This document shows positions 20,440-30,189 of a stretch of DNA of 64,000 nt, piece after piece. Under the pieces are notes generated by a model. That model was given only the letters and a program-made list of their open reading frames with translations, was not told where the DNA came from and did not search any database. Location of the stretch: contig JASPKZ010003434.1 in assembly GCA_030220185.1 (NCBI GenBank), positions 186,001-250,000 on the forward strand, written 5' to 3'. Each line of letters starts with the position of its first letter. Positions within the stretch are counted from its first letter, which is position 1. Both the position numbers and the translations under genes were made by a program. The DNA is from Diploptera punctata (Eukaryota > Arthropoda > Insecta > Blattodea > Blaberidae).

Positions 20440-21000
20440 TGGGAATTCAGTTTTCTATCATTCCAGGCAATCATAAGGGTGGGTTGGTAACTTTAAAACT
20501 CGCAATGACATTGTCTTTTTTTTTTATATCTTATATATCTTGTGGAGTGACAGGCAATGAAATAGCCGATTTTCTAGCCAAGAAGGGTAGCAAAATTGTT
20601 TCAAACCCAACTTCTGCTCCAGTTTCCTTTCACTCTATCAAAAGAATTATCTCAAATAAATACATCAATAAACTTAGAGAAGAATACACCATCAAAACAT
20701 CTGGAAAGGAATGGGAAAATCTACAAGCTTATGACATTACTACATTACAAAGAAAATCTGCAGTAGCAACATTCAGACTGCTAACGGGACATGACTGCTT
20801 GAATAAACACCTACACAGAATTGGCATAACAGATTCACCTAAATGCCCTTTTTGCAATTTAAATGAAGATATGGAAAGAAACCATCTCCTCCGTTGTCCA
20901 GCTTTTGTAGAAGAGACCAGCCTTTCTGCTAAATATTGGAGTGCAAGAGAGCGAATGATTTCATTATCAAGTGCTCGACATTAGATACCAACCAACCAAC
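20440..21000 (+). pseudogene. LINE C-terminus: RNase H plus zinc-knuckle
   Basis: Frame 20439-20984 begins in an RNase H domain (GVTGNEIADFLAKKGSK around residues 37-53). It ends in the CPFCN...HLLRCPAF zinc-binding segment found after the RT of RNase H-bearing non-LTR elements. A T-run insertion disrupts the upstream RNase H strand. The 3' end is a short (ACCA)n tail at 20982-21000. The RT itself is missing. Confidence 0.82.
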
Positions 21001-21049
21001 CATATATCTTAAATATTTGATAACCCAAAACATTATTCCTATCTCTAAA

Positions 21050-21240
21050 CACATCATCATCATCATGTTTGGCATAACAGAGTCACAGCCTCCATAAGTA
21101 CGCTCTTCCAGACCTCTCCATTCCTGGCGACTGCCCACCAATTTTGAATTTTATGTCTTTAGACGTCTTCCAAAATTCCATCCATCTACCTAGTTTTAGG
21201 TCATTCAACATTTCGTCTTCCATTTGGATGGTCCATTGTA
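21050..21240 (-). mobile_element. LINE 3' fragment with (ATG)n tail
   Basis: Minus strand ends VGSRQEWRGLEERTYGGCDS followed by a CATCAT microsatellite at 21054-21065, a common insect LINE 3' end. Confidence 0.6.
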
Positions 21241-21269
21241 AACACATAGATATATATCAAATTTCAACT

Positions 21270-21910
21270 GTAATTTAAAGAGTAATCTAGTGAACCTCCA
21301 ATTTGTTTAGGCAGGAGCAGGGCTTGAGGTGTTGTGGGATGCAGCAGATGGCATACCAGTTCTTTTTTAAGTGCCTTCAAAATGGCTCCTTACTTCTAAA
21401 CTAGAGAGCGAGTTGTTTTTAAACAAATTTTATTTCAAACACATCAAAATTTTCTACTGACCAGACAAAATTTGTGATCAGGCGTTTCATTACTGATATT
21501 CCAATTGATGATTTCAAGAATATACACAGTATACCAAAACTTATATTTTGGTATTGTCACAGCTTATTTCCTATTGGTTTGCATATGGCTCATCTTTTCC
21601 TGCATACCATTCCTGACCAGCCAGCACTCAGTTTTATTACAGTGGCAGGTAAGATGTTTACAAGAAATATCAATAACATTTTTTCTTGTTTGCGCCATGT
21701 CCACATTTTACATCTTAAGAGGAAAAAATATATTGCAACAATTTGCCCCTTTCAAGCCGGACACCCTGAAGAGGATCATTTTCAAGAGTCACATTCAACA
21801 ATTGAAAATATTAGCAATGAGTACAGTGCAAAATAACAATAAATTAGCAGAAGCATTTAATGAAACATGAATGTAAGCACAGTTAACATTAACAGAATAC
21901 AATTAGTATA
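21270..21910. other. intron sequence containing one copy of a local duplicate
   Basis: The part 21737-21890 (ACAATTTGCCCCTTTCAAGC, ACACCCTGAAGAGGA, AGCAGAAGCAT) is about as similar to 22880-23040 as two old repeat copies. No coding identity found for the overlapping 120-codon frames here. Confidence 0.4.
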
Positions 21911-21921
21911 TAGAATACATA

Positions 21922-22833
21922 CTTACTCACTGGCACTATTGAACCCGTAGGTTCATGGCCACATGGACATAAGCTCTCCATACATCCTTATCCTGAGCTA
22001 ATGCTTTCCAATCATTCCCTGTATAATCTACTTCCCTCAAATCATAGTTAATGTTATTCTCCCACTTCATTCTTGGTCTACCAACTGGGCGTTTTCCCTC
22101 TGGCTTTCCTACAAGAAGCTTCCATGCAAGTCTTTCATTCCCCATACGTGCAACATGTCCTGCCCATCGCAGTCTACGAGACTTAACTGTTCTCATTATA
22201 TCTGGCTTCCTATAAAGACCATGTAGTTCACTGTTATTGAGTCTTCTCCATTCACCTGTTTGTTCATCTCTCTTTGGTCCAAAAATTTTCCTCCGATTGA
22301 GGGTCTTTCCACTTTTCAGCGGTTGCCCTTTTACCAGCCGGCTGCTGGCCCTTCACATCCACATGTGTCAATCACAGAGGTAGATGATCAACAGCCAGTG
22401 TAGGGGTGACATGTGGTTAGCATGTCGAGTCCCCCAGCCATTATAGCTGGTTCCTCAACCTGGAGCCGCTACTTATTGTAGCTACCCAATTGCCTCACGA
22501 TGCTGGGTGGGCACTGGTCCCATACTGGCCGAAATACCATGAGAAAATTTCTTCCCCCATGGAGACTCGAACCAGCGCAAGTCCCGTAGCTCTGCACCAA
22601 GGCTTCCTACCTTAACCGCTTCCTAAGTACTTTATTCTCAAATACTTGTAATCTCCTTTCATCCTTTAAAGTAAGAGTCCATGTTTTGCATCCATATAAT
22701 ATAATTGGTAGAATACTAGTATTATATATTTTCAGTTGAACGTTTTTTGAAAGGAGTTGGGACATCAAGAGTCTCTGCAATGCATAATAGCACGCATTTC
22801 CAGAATTGAGCCTATGTTTAATTTGTTTGTGCA
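21922..22833 (-). mobile_element. RTE-type LINE 3' fragment with 11-bp target duplication, split by a SINE
   Basis: TAGAATACATA occurs at 21911-21921 and 22834-22844. Between them lies the RTE 3' end on the minus strand (SRRLRWAGHVARMGNERLAW, KPEGKRPVGRPRMKWENN) interrupted by a family 3 SINE at 22287-22620, then NSGNACYYALQRLLMS. Unlike other copies it ends directly in GTAAGTA without a long tail. Confidence 0.88.
22287..22620 (-). mobile_element. tRNA-derived SINE, family 3, nested in RTE
   Basis: Complement of 24238-24590 with few differences (CCGATTGAGGGTCTTTCCAC at one end, TAACCGCTT head at the other). The RTE sequence AAATTTTCCTAAG is cut at TTCCT, which appears on both sides. Confidence 0.9.
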
Positions 22834-23084
22834 TAGAATACATATTAAAATAAATGTTAGGGAATTGAAAATTCCTGTCAACAATTTGCCTCCTTGAAGC
22901 TGAGAACACCCTGAAGGGGACCAGTATTAAGAGACATATTTAACAATTGATCGTAATAGTTGTGAGTACAGTGAAAAAAAATAACATAAACCAGCAGAAA
23001 CATATCATGAAGCTGAAATGTAAGCACATTATCAGAATATAAAGTATGTACAAGTGTAAATGTTAGGAAAGTGCAATACATTAT

Positions 23085-24050
23085 TGCTTCAATATTGAAT
23101 TAGCATTGAATAGTGTAAATCACATCTGCAATTCTCATCAATGTAATTCTCTCGAAAGGAATCTCTCATGATGTACTGCTTCATGGCACCACTGATCTGT
23201 GTTCGAGGACCACAGTTGTCACATTGTTGACACCATCTCTCTATGTTACTCCATTGATATAGCCATTAGAAACATCAACAAACTTTGTCCAGGGTTTTAT
23301 TTACTCCTACATGTCCTCCAAAATCACTGGCATGTGTTTTTTCCACTATCTCTCAAATCTTGCTTCTAGTCAGAACCAACTGTTCGGTCATTGTCTTCCC
23401 ATTTGCTGAGTCCCTCATCATCTTTAGAATTCTGTGTTTGATGGTCAGAGAATTACGATGGGCCCAATAGCTGTTGCTAGATGGTGCAGCAGTCTGCAAT
23501 ATCTGCCCATGCAGGCAGCTTTCACATTGCAAAGAATCTGTCCGATATTGTGTTTTTCAATCTGCATCCTCATCCCAACCAGCGGCAGGTTGCACCATTG
23601 TAGCATGGACGATCCCATTGTTATCACTCTGCTCAACCTTAATGCAGTGATTGCAATTTCCTGGGCAAGGTCGATGAGATAGTCTCTTGTCCTGGTTAAG
23701 TTCCGATGTAAAGTTATATTTCTGGATTTTCTGAATCCAGTGAGCAGGCCATCCTTTCAAATTGCAGAATCCTAGAAACCAGATGAATGCTGAATTTTCA
23801 ATTCTGAGGTTGAACATCTGACCTTATAGGTATTTGTGAAAATGCTTAAGGGCATTCATGATGTGGAGTAGCTCCCAGCTGGTAATGCAGTAGTTCTTTT
23901 CAGTCTTTGATAGTGTCTGAGCTTAAGTAGGTGATGACTTTGCCCTGTCCACCTTGATCATGGGGATGTCATGGCTCTGATGCTGATTTCAGTGTCAATT
24001 ATGGTAATACAGGCTCCAGGAATTGTGGTTTCAGCTCCCAATACATCAAG
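23085..24050 (-). pseudogene. Ty3/gypsy-type LTR retrotransposon fragment
   Basis: On the minus strand a retroelement RNase H region is visible across frames (WELLHIMNALKHFHKYL, then FLGFCNLKGWPAHWIQ and SRRPCPGNC-like sequence). Beyond it is an integrase HHCC-like zinc region further left (about 23230-23330). Stops and frameshifts abound. No LTRs, protease or envelope were recognised. Old and inert. Confidence 0.72.
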
Positions 24051-24237
24051 GTAATGTTGCCATTATTTCCCTTCGCAATATTATTCTGGCAGAGTGGAAT
24101 TAACAGAAATAATTTACAATTGAAACATGTGACTTCGAGTAAAATGTATATTTATAATTGTGATTTTAAAAAACTATATAAACATGTTTTTATATATTTG
24201 GAACTCAAAATTAAGGTTCTTAGGAAAAAAAAAAATG

Positions 24238-24590
24238 TCCCGCGCCGTAGCCAAGCGGTTAAGGTAGGAAGCCTTGGTGCAGAGCTACGGGACTTGCGCT
24301 GGTTCGAGTCTCCATGGGGGAAGAAATTTTCTCATGGTATTTCGGCCAGTATGGGACCGGTGCCCACCCAGCATCGTGAGGCAATTGGATAGCTACAATA
24401 AGTAGCGGCTCCAGGTTGAGGAACCAGCTATAACGGCTGGGGGACTCGACATGCTAACCACATGTCACCCCTACACTGGCTGTTGATCATCTATCTCTGT
24501 GATTGACACATGTGGATGTGAAGGGCCAGCAGCCGGCTGGTAAAAGGGCAACCGCTGAAAAGTGGAAAGACCCTCAATCGGAGGAAAAAA
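24238..24590 (+). mobile_element. tRNA-derived SINE, family 3 (well preserved)
   Basis: A-box region CCGTAGCCAAGCGGTTAAGG and B-box GGTTCGAGTCTCC give a tRNA-like head. The body holds CAGTATGGGACCGGTGCCC and GCTGGGGGACTCGACATGC, ending CCTCAATCGGAGGA plus an A-rich tail. Best copy of the family in this window. Confidence 0.9.
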
Positions 24591-24627
24591 ATCAGACTTG
24601 TGATAGAAATAGTATCTTTTTTCATAA

Positions 24628-25575
24628 TACACTAGCTAATACCCGACATGCGCTGCTACGCCTAATTAATGAAAATTAATGTGCTTTTATGTTTAGTTGA
24701 ATAAGTAAAAGTAAAATAATTATAAATTTATATTTTTTAGGTACCCCGTGCCGATTTCCCAGCGCTGCCTGGGAATCTACTTATCCCGATCTTCTTGACA
24801 TAAATGAGCTGAAATAAGAAAATTAATGCGTTTTATGTTTAGTTAAATAAGTGAAAGGAAAAAAATTATATCGTAATTATTTTTAGGTACCCTGTGCTGT
24901 TTACCCAGCGTTGTCCGGGAATCTACTCATCCCGATCTTCTTGGCATAAATGGCTGAAAGACAAAAATTAATGTACTTCATATGATTATTTGAATAAGTA
25001 AAATGAAAAATAATTATGTTTATCATAATTATTTTAAGATTCCACTTGCTGATTACCCGGTGTTGCCCGGGAATCTACTAATCTCGATCTTCTTGGCATA
25101 AATGAGCTAAAGGACAAAATTCGTTATTGTGAGTTGACCATAAAAGAATACCCGCCATGTGCTGCTATTCTTGCACAGGAATCTACATACTTGTCTCGAT
25201 CTTCTTGGCATCAATGAAAGACAAAAATGGTTATTGTGAGTTATCCATAAGAGATAAACATATGCTGTCGCAGACTATTTTGTAGAGATTTTTTAGATAT
25301 TCAATTCTATGTACATTAAATTTGTATAATTGTTATGGTTTAGGTAGCATAAGCCATTTAAGCATCCAAAGAGCTACTTTTTTTCGCATTTTCCACTACA
25401 AAGGGCTATTTTTAAGGGTGTAGGAGTTAGTATGTATCACAACTCCCTTATAGCCTATGTTCATCCCGGGAATCTCCTGAACATTTTGCAAAAAGCCTCA
25501 TCACAATCGGATCAACAGTATGGCCGCGCATAAAGTACAAACAAACAAACAAACATTCATTTTTATATATTAGAT
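24628..25575 (+). repeat. interspersed element with internal 150-bp tandem repeats
   Basis: Starts ACTAGCTAATACCCGACATG and ends ATTCATTTTTATATATTAGA. The interior has GGGAATCTACT-ATC-CGATCTTCTTGGCAT at about 24770, 24920, 25070 and 25182, so the period is 150 bp for three units. The start motif recurs in antisense at 48575-48615 and 52185-52215. No coding sequence. Confidence 0.7.
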
Positions 25576-25634
25576 AACAGACAACTCGGTATAAACATTT
25601 CTATGTCTTATTATATTTAATTCATTTGTTTCAG

Positions 25635-25672
25635 GAATTGTTACTGTTATTGATAGCAAGCACGGCCTTACG
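25635..25672 (+). CDS. ZNG1: ZNG1 internal exon
   Basis: Acceptor TTTCAG, donor ACG|GTAAGA. Completes the Gly codon of the previous exon and reads GIVTVIDSKHGLT. In the family this strand (IVTVIDSK-GL) follows the WLD segment directly, so the splice prediction is strongly constrained. It ends in phase 0. The next exon (expected to continue towards the NKxD guanine-recognition motif) is not found in the remaining 38 kb. Confidence 0.93.
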
Positions 25673-25857
25673 GTAAGATTTTAATTTCTCTAACAAAATA
25701 CTTTTTTAAATTTTACATGTAGATTAATCAAATTTCGGAAAAGGTTCATGTAGGTTTACTCTTATGTTTTAGTTTTAAATTTACATTAATTGTTTTCCAC
25801 AAAATCTTTGATGCCAAAATATGTTTTTCATTCAACGATAGTGTATGTATATAATAC

Positions 25858-26756
25858 AAGGGTGATTTCAAAAGTTCTGCACACAGTGCATGCACGACCG
25901 TGTTGAAATTTGCGACAGTTGTTAATCAGATTTTAGGCTTGACGGCTGTATGTGTGTGTCCTGGTTAGCTTGGCTGTGTCGTGAATAATTCAGTTTTAAA
26001 ATGGAAGAGGAAACTGAGTCAGGTCGGATTATACATAGTGACCAGCAATCCTAAATCACAATTGAATCTTTACGTGGAAAGAGTCCAATTGAAATTCACA
26101 ATGCTTTGAGGGAGGTGTGCAGAAACAATGTAATGGATTGTAGCACAGTATCACGTTGGGCTACTCATTTCCGTGAAGGTCAGATAAGTACTGAGGACGA
26201 CCCAAGAAATGGAAGGCCATCAACTGCAACCGGTACACTTCTGAGATTATTTTAATGACATTTTGAGAGAGGATCGATGAAAAACATGTGAGGAAATTGC
26301 ATATGAGGCCAGAATTTCTGTCACTACAGTGTACAGAATCATTACTGAAAATTAAAGATGAGAAAAGTTTCTGCCAGATGGGTTCCTCATCATCTGAGTG
26401 AACAGTAGAAGGCAGGTCACAAAAGAATCACAGGAGAATTGCTTTAACGTTACCAAACAGAAGGAGAGCAGTTTCTGAAAAGGATTGTTGCACTAGATAA
26501 AACCTGGATACAAGATTTTGGGCCAGAACTGAAGTCTCAGTCATTTCAATGGAAACATTCAATGAGGTGACCCGAGTGATCAGACAGCTCAACAATGAAG
26601 GTGTCCTATCCAGAATACGGGATTTGCCAAAATGTTGGGAAGTTGTCATAAGGAACAACAAAAATTAAACTGAAGGCCTGTAGAGGTATTTTGTTAAATA
26701 TTTAAATTTTGTTCAGTTTCATCTTCAGTGTGCAGAACTTTTGAAATCACCCTGAC
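25858..26756 (+). mobile_element. mariner-like element, internally deleted
   Basis: TIRs CAAGGGTGATTTCAAAAGTT and the complement of AACTTTTGAAATCACCCTG, with TTCTGCACAC extending both; TA lies at both borders. Inside, the start near 26001 gives MEEETESGR and an HTH piece IHNALREVCRNNVMDCSTVS, then STEDDPRNGRPST, the mariner-type DNA-binding domain. The catalytic DDD region is essentially absent. Confidence 0.82.
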
Positions 26757-27217
26757 ATATATCTTGTTTAAGAATGTTGCATAAATTATTGTTTCCATTC
26801 ATTACTAGATTTTTTTTTTAGTCAGTGATGGTTAGGTTTATTAAGATAGATTAATTTTGATAGATAGGTTATTGAGTTATTTCTGGAAGAGGGGTTACAT
26901 ACCTTTAAAATGTTGAGTGTTTAAACACAGAGCCGTAACGAGCATTTTTGCTATTTATTAATCCCGCCAATCAGAGGTTTAAATTCTCCAGCATATAGGT
27001 ATAGCGGCATTTACATGGCCACGAACAATTAAATTTATTTATTGAAAGTTTAAAGTGCTACTCCAAAAATAATCACCTACTGTAAATGAACTATTGATTC
27101 AAAAGGAATGAAAATTTTAAATAATCAATTGAGTTGGTGTTTACTTGATGAAAATCCATATTTATTAATTAAATAAAAATAAAACGTTTTATTTGATTTT
27201 CATATTTATTATATAAT

Positions 27218-27261
27218 TCAGTGACAGCTGTTTCGGTACACTGTACCTTCTTCAGACATGT
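27218..27261 (-). ncRNA. hammerhead ribozyme, mirror copy
   Basis: Mirror of 27631-27674 in the left palindrome arm. Confidence 0.75.
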
Positions 27262-27630
27262 TAACAAATTATTAATTGTGTTCCAACTGATCTAAGCAAC
27301 AATACAACAATATTTATTTAAATTTAACAAAGGGGATTCATTCAAATCAAGTTGAGAATTTAACAGTTTTCTACTACTTTTAAATTTATTAATTTCTACA
27401 GCCTCCAAAAGATCTAACTTCTTACCCTTATCACAAATATGTAAAATTTCAAAATTTGGATCGAAACAATGATTAAACTGGAATAGGAGGCTGTAGAAAT
27501 TAATAAATTTAAAAGTAGTAAAAAACTGTTAAATTCTCAACTTGATTTGAATGAATCCCCTTTGTTAAATTTAAATAAATATTGTTGTATTGTTGCTTAG
27601 ATCAGTTGGAACACAATTAATAATTTGTTA

Positions 27631-27674
27631 ACATGTCTGAAGAAGGTACAGTGTACCGAAACAGCTGTCACTGA
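27631..27674 (+). ncRNA. hammerhead ribozyme, good core
   Basis: Core CTGAAGA (27637-27643), stem II GGTAC/GTACC with loop AGT, GAAA (27658-27661), palindromic stem III ACAGCTGT, cleavage triplet GUC (cut after 27669). Stem I is short (TG/CA continued by AC/GT across one bulged base). All catalytic positions are conserved. Confidence 0.78.
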
Positions 27675-27697
27675 ATTATATAATAAATATGAAAATC

Positions 27698-28220
27698 AAT
27701 TTTTATTATTTAATATTCACTTAGTTGTGTTATTTTGAAAATTATTTTACATTATAAAAGAGGTAAGATTGTTGGCGTGTGAAAGTTGGTTCTGTTCCAC
27801 TGGTTGCAAATCTTTTCTGTTCATATTCCTATTCAAACAAATGGTGAATGTGATTCATTTGCCTTGCTCCTGCCATCTGTTGAGAATGAACAGTTTGTCA
27901 TTGTGTGAAAAACTTTGAAGTAATTATTTAGACAGAATCCTGCTTTACAATCTTGAAACCAATATTATTTTCGTCTTCCCTCCCCTTTGCGGTTTTTGGT
28001 TTCTTCCTTGTTGCTGGAATTTTTTTCTATGAAGTATATTTCTATAAGATGAGTGGTGAGTGGATTGATTGATTTTTTTTCCTTGCTTCCTAAACTGAAA
28101 CATAACTTTCAAATAATGATGTAACAAGTTTAAGCCTAAAGTTTAAATTATCCATTGTAGGGTTTTCACTGTTAAAATAAACTGTGAAAAAAATGAAAAA
28201 AAAAGTGATTTTTTTTAATA
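27698..28220. other. unannotated intron DNA
   Basis: AT-rich, no coding similarity noted. It separates two PLE palindromes. Confidence 0.4.
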
Positions 28221-28330
28221 TCTTGGGTCAACTTTTATAAGATTCATGATGTGTTCCGTTGAGGTTTATTCAAAATTAATATAAAATTATAGAATATTCA
28301 CCTGAAAGGTCCGTCTCCTCAACTTAATTA

Positions 28331-29050
28331 TCATTTAACTGTAGCGCTTTCGGGACTTGTCCCATCATCGGCAGGATTCAAAACTGGTGTTTCACTGAAG
28401 ATCTGGTAGAGGGGGTTGCATGTATTTGGTTCGTTTTCGTTTATCAGGCTGTCGTTGTGAGCTGCTTTCATGATTTCCATCTCTTCGAGTACGTTTATCT
28501 TCGCTGGATTATTTTCTCTGTGCATTACTGTTAGGGTGTTTTCAATATTTAACATGCGATGTCCTTCATGGATAACGTGTTTTGCATAGCTTGATTTACC
28601 TTCTGCGTGAATGAAGTCTCGAAAATGTTCTTTGAATCTGATGTTAAAACTCCTGTTTGTCCTTCCTATATAAAATTTGTTGCAGTCCTTACATGTCAGT
28701 TTATAAACTCCTTTGCTGTTGAAAATGTTATTTTCTTCAATGTTATTGTTTATTATGTTGTTTAATTTGTTATTGGTTCTGTATGCTATTTTTACGTTTT
28801 TATCGGCTTTCTTTAGTGCATTGGCTAATTTTGTTGTTTCTTTTCCTGTGTATGTAAGTGTTATCCATGTTTTCTTGTTGTTGTCAGATTCTTTTTCTAG
28901 TTTAGTTATGTTGGTTATGTTGTTCTTCCTTTTTTGTTTTTTTATGAGCTTATCTATGAATTCTTCATTATAGCCATTGGTTTTTGCCATATACTTAATG
29001 TAGTTGAGTTCTTGGATATAATTGTCTTTGCTTAATGGGAGTTTCAACAT
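28331..29050 (-). CDS. PLE GIY-YIG endonuclease ORF, left arm
   Basis: 239 codons, no stop. The linker (residues 1-105) is lysine and asparagine rich. The GIY-YIG domain follows at about residues 112-175: GVYKLTCKDCNKFYIGRTNR, SFNIRFKEHFRD, KHVIHEGH. The C-terminus has the conserved LEEMEI and NEPNTCNPLYQIF segments. The last codons (GTSPESATVK) overlap the hammerhead sequence. The RT is absent, so it cannot mobilise alone. Confidence 0.85.
   Translation of the reverse strand: MLKLPLSKDNYIQELNYIKYMAKTNGYNEEFIDKLIKKQKRKNNITNITKLEKESDNNKKTWITLTYTGKETTKLANALKKADKNVKIAYRTNNKLNNIINNNIEENNIFNSKGVYKLTCKDCNKFYIGRTNRSFNIRFKEHFRDFIHAEGKSSYAKHVIHEGHRMLNIENTLTVMHRENNPAKINVLEEMEIMKAAHNDSLINENEPNTCNPLYQIFSETPVLNPADDGTSPESATVK
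28339..28375 (-). ncRNA. hammerhead-like ribozyme, mirror copy
   Basis: Mirror of 30052-30088, at the outer end of the left arm and inside the end of the minus-strand ORF. Confidence 0.63.
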
Positions 29051-29232
29051 TCTACTGACTAAGCTATTAAATGTACTAATTTTCTGTTGAAAAGGGTGTG
29101 TAGAATTTTTGTTTATGGCCAGAGCATTGTTTGTGGGTTTCCGGTAGATACCGATTTCTAGTTTATTGTTGTGTAGATTTTTGGTTATAGACCGAAGAAA
29201 TAGAAGTTAACAACAGCATAAACTACTTAGAT

Positions 29233-30096
29233 TTGTCTATAACCAAAAATCTACACAACAATAAACTAGAAATCGGTATCTACCGGAAACCCACAAACAA
29301 TGCTCTGGCCATAAACAAAAATTCTACACACCCTTTTCAACAGAAAATTAGTACATTTAATAGCTTAGTCAGTAGAATGTTGAAACTCCCATTAAGCAAA
29401 GACAATTATATCCAAGAACTCAACTACATTAAGTATATGGCAAAAACCAATGGCTATAATGAAGAATTCATAGATAAGCTCATAAAAAAACAAAAAAGGA
29501 AGAACAACATAACCAACATAACTAAACTAGAAAAAGAATCTGACAACAACAAGAAAACATGGATAACACTTACATACACAGGAAAAGAAACAACAAAATT
29601 AGCCAATGCACTAAAGAAAGCCGATAAAAACGTAAAAATAGCATACAGAACCAATAACAAATTAAACAACATAATAAACAATAACATTGAAGAAAATAAC
29701 ATTTTCAACAGCAAAGGAGTTTATAAACTGACATGTAAGGACTGCAACAAATTTTATATAGGAAGGACAAACAGGAGTTTTAACATCAGATTCAAAGAAC
29801 ATTTTCGAGACTTCATTCACGCAGAAGGTAAATCAAGCTATGCAAAACACGTTATCCATGAAGGACATCGCATGTTAAATATTGAAAACACCCTAACAGT
29901 AATGCACAGAGAAAATAATCCAGCGAAGATAAACGTACTCGAAGAGATGGAAATCATGAAAGCAGCTCACAACGACAGCCTGATAAACGAAAACGAACCA
30001 AATACATGCAACCCCCTCTACCAGATCTTCAGTGAAACACCAGTTTTGAATCCTGCCGATGATGGGACAAGTCCCGAAAGCGCTACAGTTAAATGA
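29233..30096 (+). CDS. PLE GIY-YIG endonuclease ORF, right arm
   Basis: 287 codons. Residues 1-48 (LHNNKLEIGIYRKPTNN and following) are the end of the RT domain. Residues 49-287 are identical to the left-arm ORF. Catalytic landmarks GVYKLTC, YIGRTNR and the downstream arginine and glutamate positions are preserved. Both arms are open, so the duplication is either young or maintained by gene conversion between arms. Confidence 0.85.
   Translation: MSITKNLHNNKLEIGIYRKPTNNALAINKNSTHPFQQKISTFNSLVSRMLKLPLSKDNYIQELNYIKYMAKTNGYNEEFIDKLIKKQKRKNNITNITKLEKESDNNKKTWITLTYTGKETTKLANALKKADKNVKIAYRTNNKLNNIINNNIEENNIFNSKGVYKLTCKDCNKFYIGRTNRSFNIRFKEHFRDFIHAEGKSSYAKHVIHEGHRMLNIENTLTVMHRENNPAKINVLEEMEIMKAAHNDSLINENEPNTCNPLYQIFSETPVLNPADDGTSPESATVK
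30052..30088 (+). ncRNA. hammerhead-like ribozyme overlapping ORF end
   Basis: Stem I CTG/CAG, core CCGATGA (30056-30062; the usual CUGAUGA with one change), stem II GGGA/TCCC, GAAA (30076-30079), palindromic stem III AGCGCT, triplet CUA (cut after 30085). The ORF stop lies at 30096, so the ribozyme is coding sequence. The core change at position 4 may reduce or abolish activity. Confidence 0.65.
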
Positions 30097-30189
30097 TAAT
30101 TAAGTTGAGGAGACGGACCTTTCAGGTGAATATTCTATAATTTTATATTAATCTTGGGTCAATAATTACAAGTTTAGGTACCTGTGAGA

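Larger units (their letters stand above)
14431..25634 (+). other. ZNG1: ZNG1 intron, 11.2 kb
   Basis: GTAGGT...GTTTCAG. Filled by PLE palindromes, SINEs, LINE and gypsy remnants described separately. Confidence 0.9.
27116..27697. mobile_element. PLE-derived palindrome, 212-bp arms, 79-bp spacer
   Basis: Arms 27195-27406 and 27486-27697 are equal in length and complementary over their whole extent as read. The leader 27116-27185 (AATCAATTGAGTTGGTGTTT) recurs at 57680-57740. Each arm carries a hammerhead fold. No coding region remains; the PLE origin is inferred from the ribozyme type and architecture. Confidence 0.85.
28221..30162. mobile_element. PLE inverted dimer unit with 11-bp target duplication
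   Basis: TCTTGGGTCAA at 28221-28231 and 30152-30162 flanks a unit that consists of a 44-bp leader, a left arm 28275-29192 (918 bp), a 42-bp spacer and a right arm 29235-30152 (918 bp). The arms encode identical C-terminal proteins in opposite directions. The spacer belongs to the + copy, which therefore reads further upstream (INYLDLSITKN, end of the RT region). A second, trimmed copy of the same unit is at 38771-39844. Confidence 0.93.

Noticed and set aside
21474..21870. Overlapping 120-codon frames as a host gene
   Set aside because: No family resemblance, two overlapping frames of similar length, and part of the region is a repeated block.
28713..28973. Hydrophobic 86-codon frame (three copies at 28713, 29454, 39147) as a small membrane protein
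   Set aside because: It is the antisense of the lysine and asparagine-rich PLE linker, hence the artificial Leu/Phe richness. Conservation follows from the PLE.
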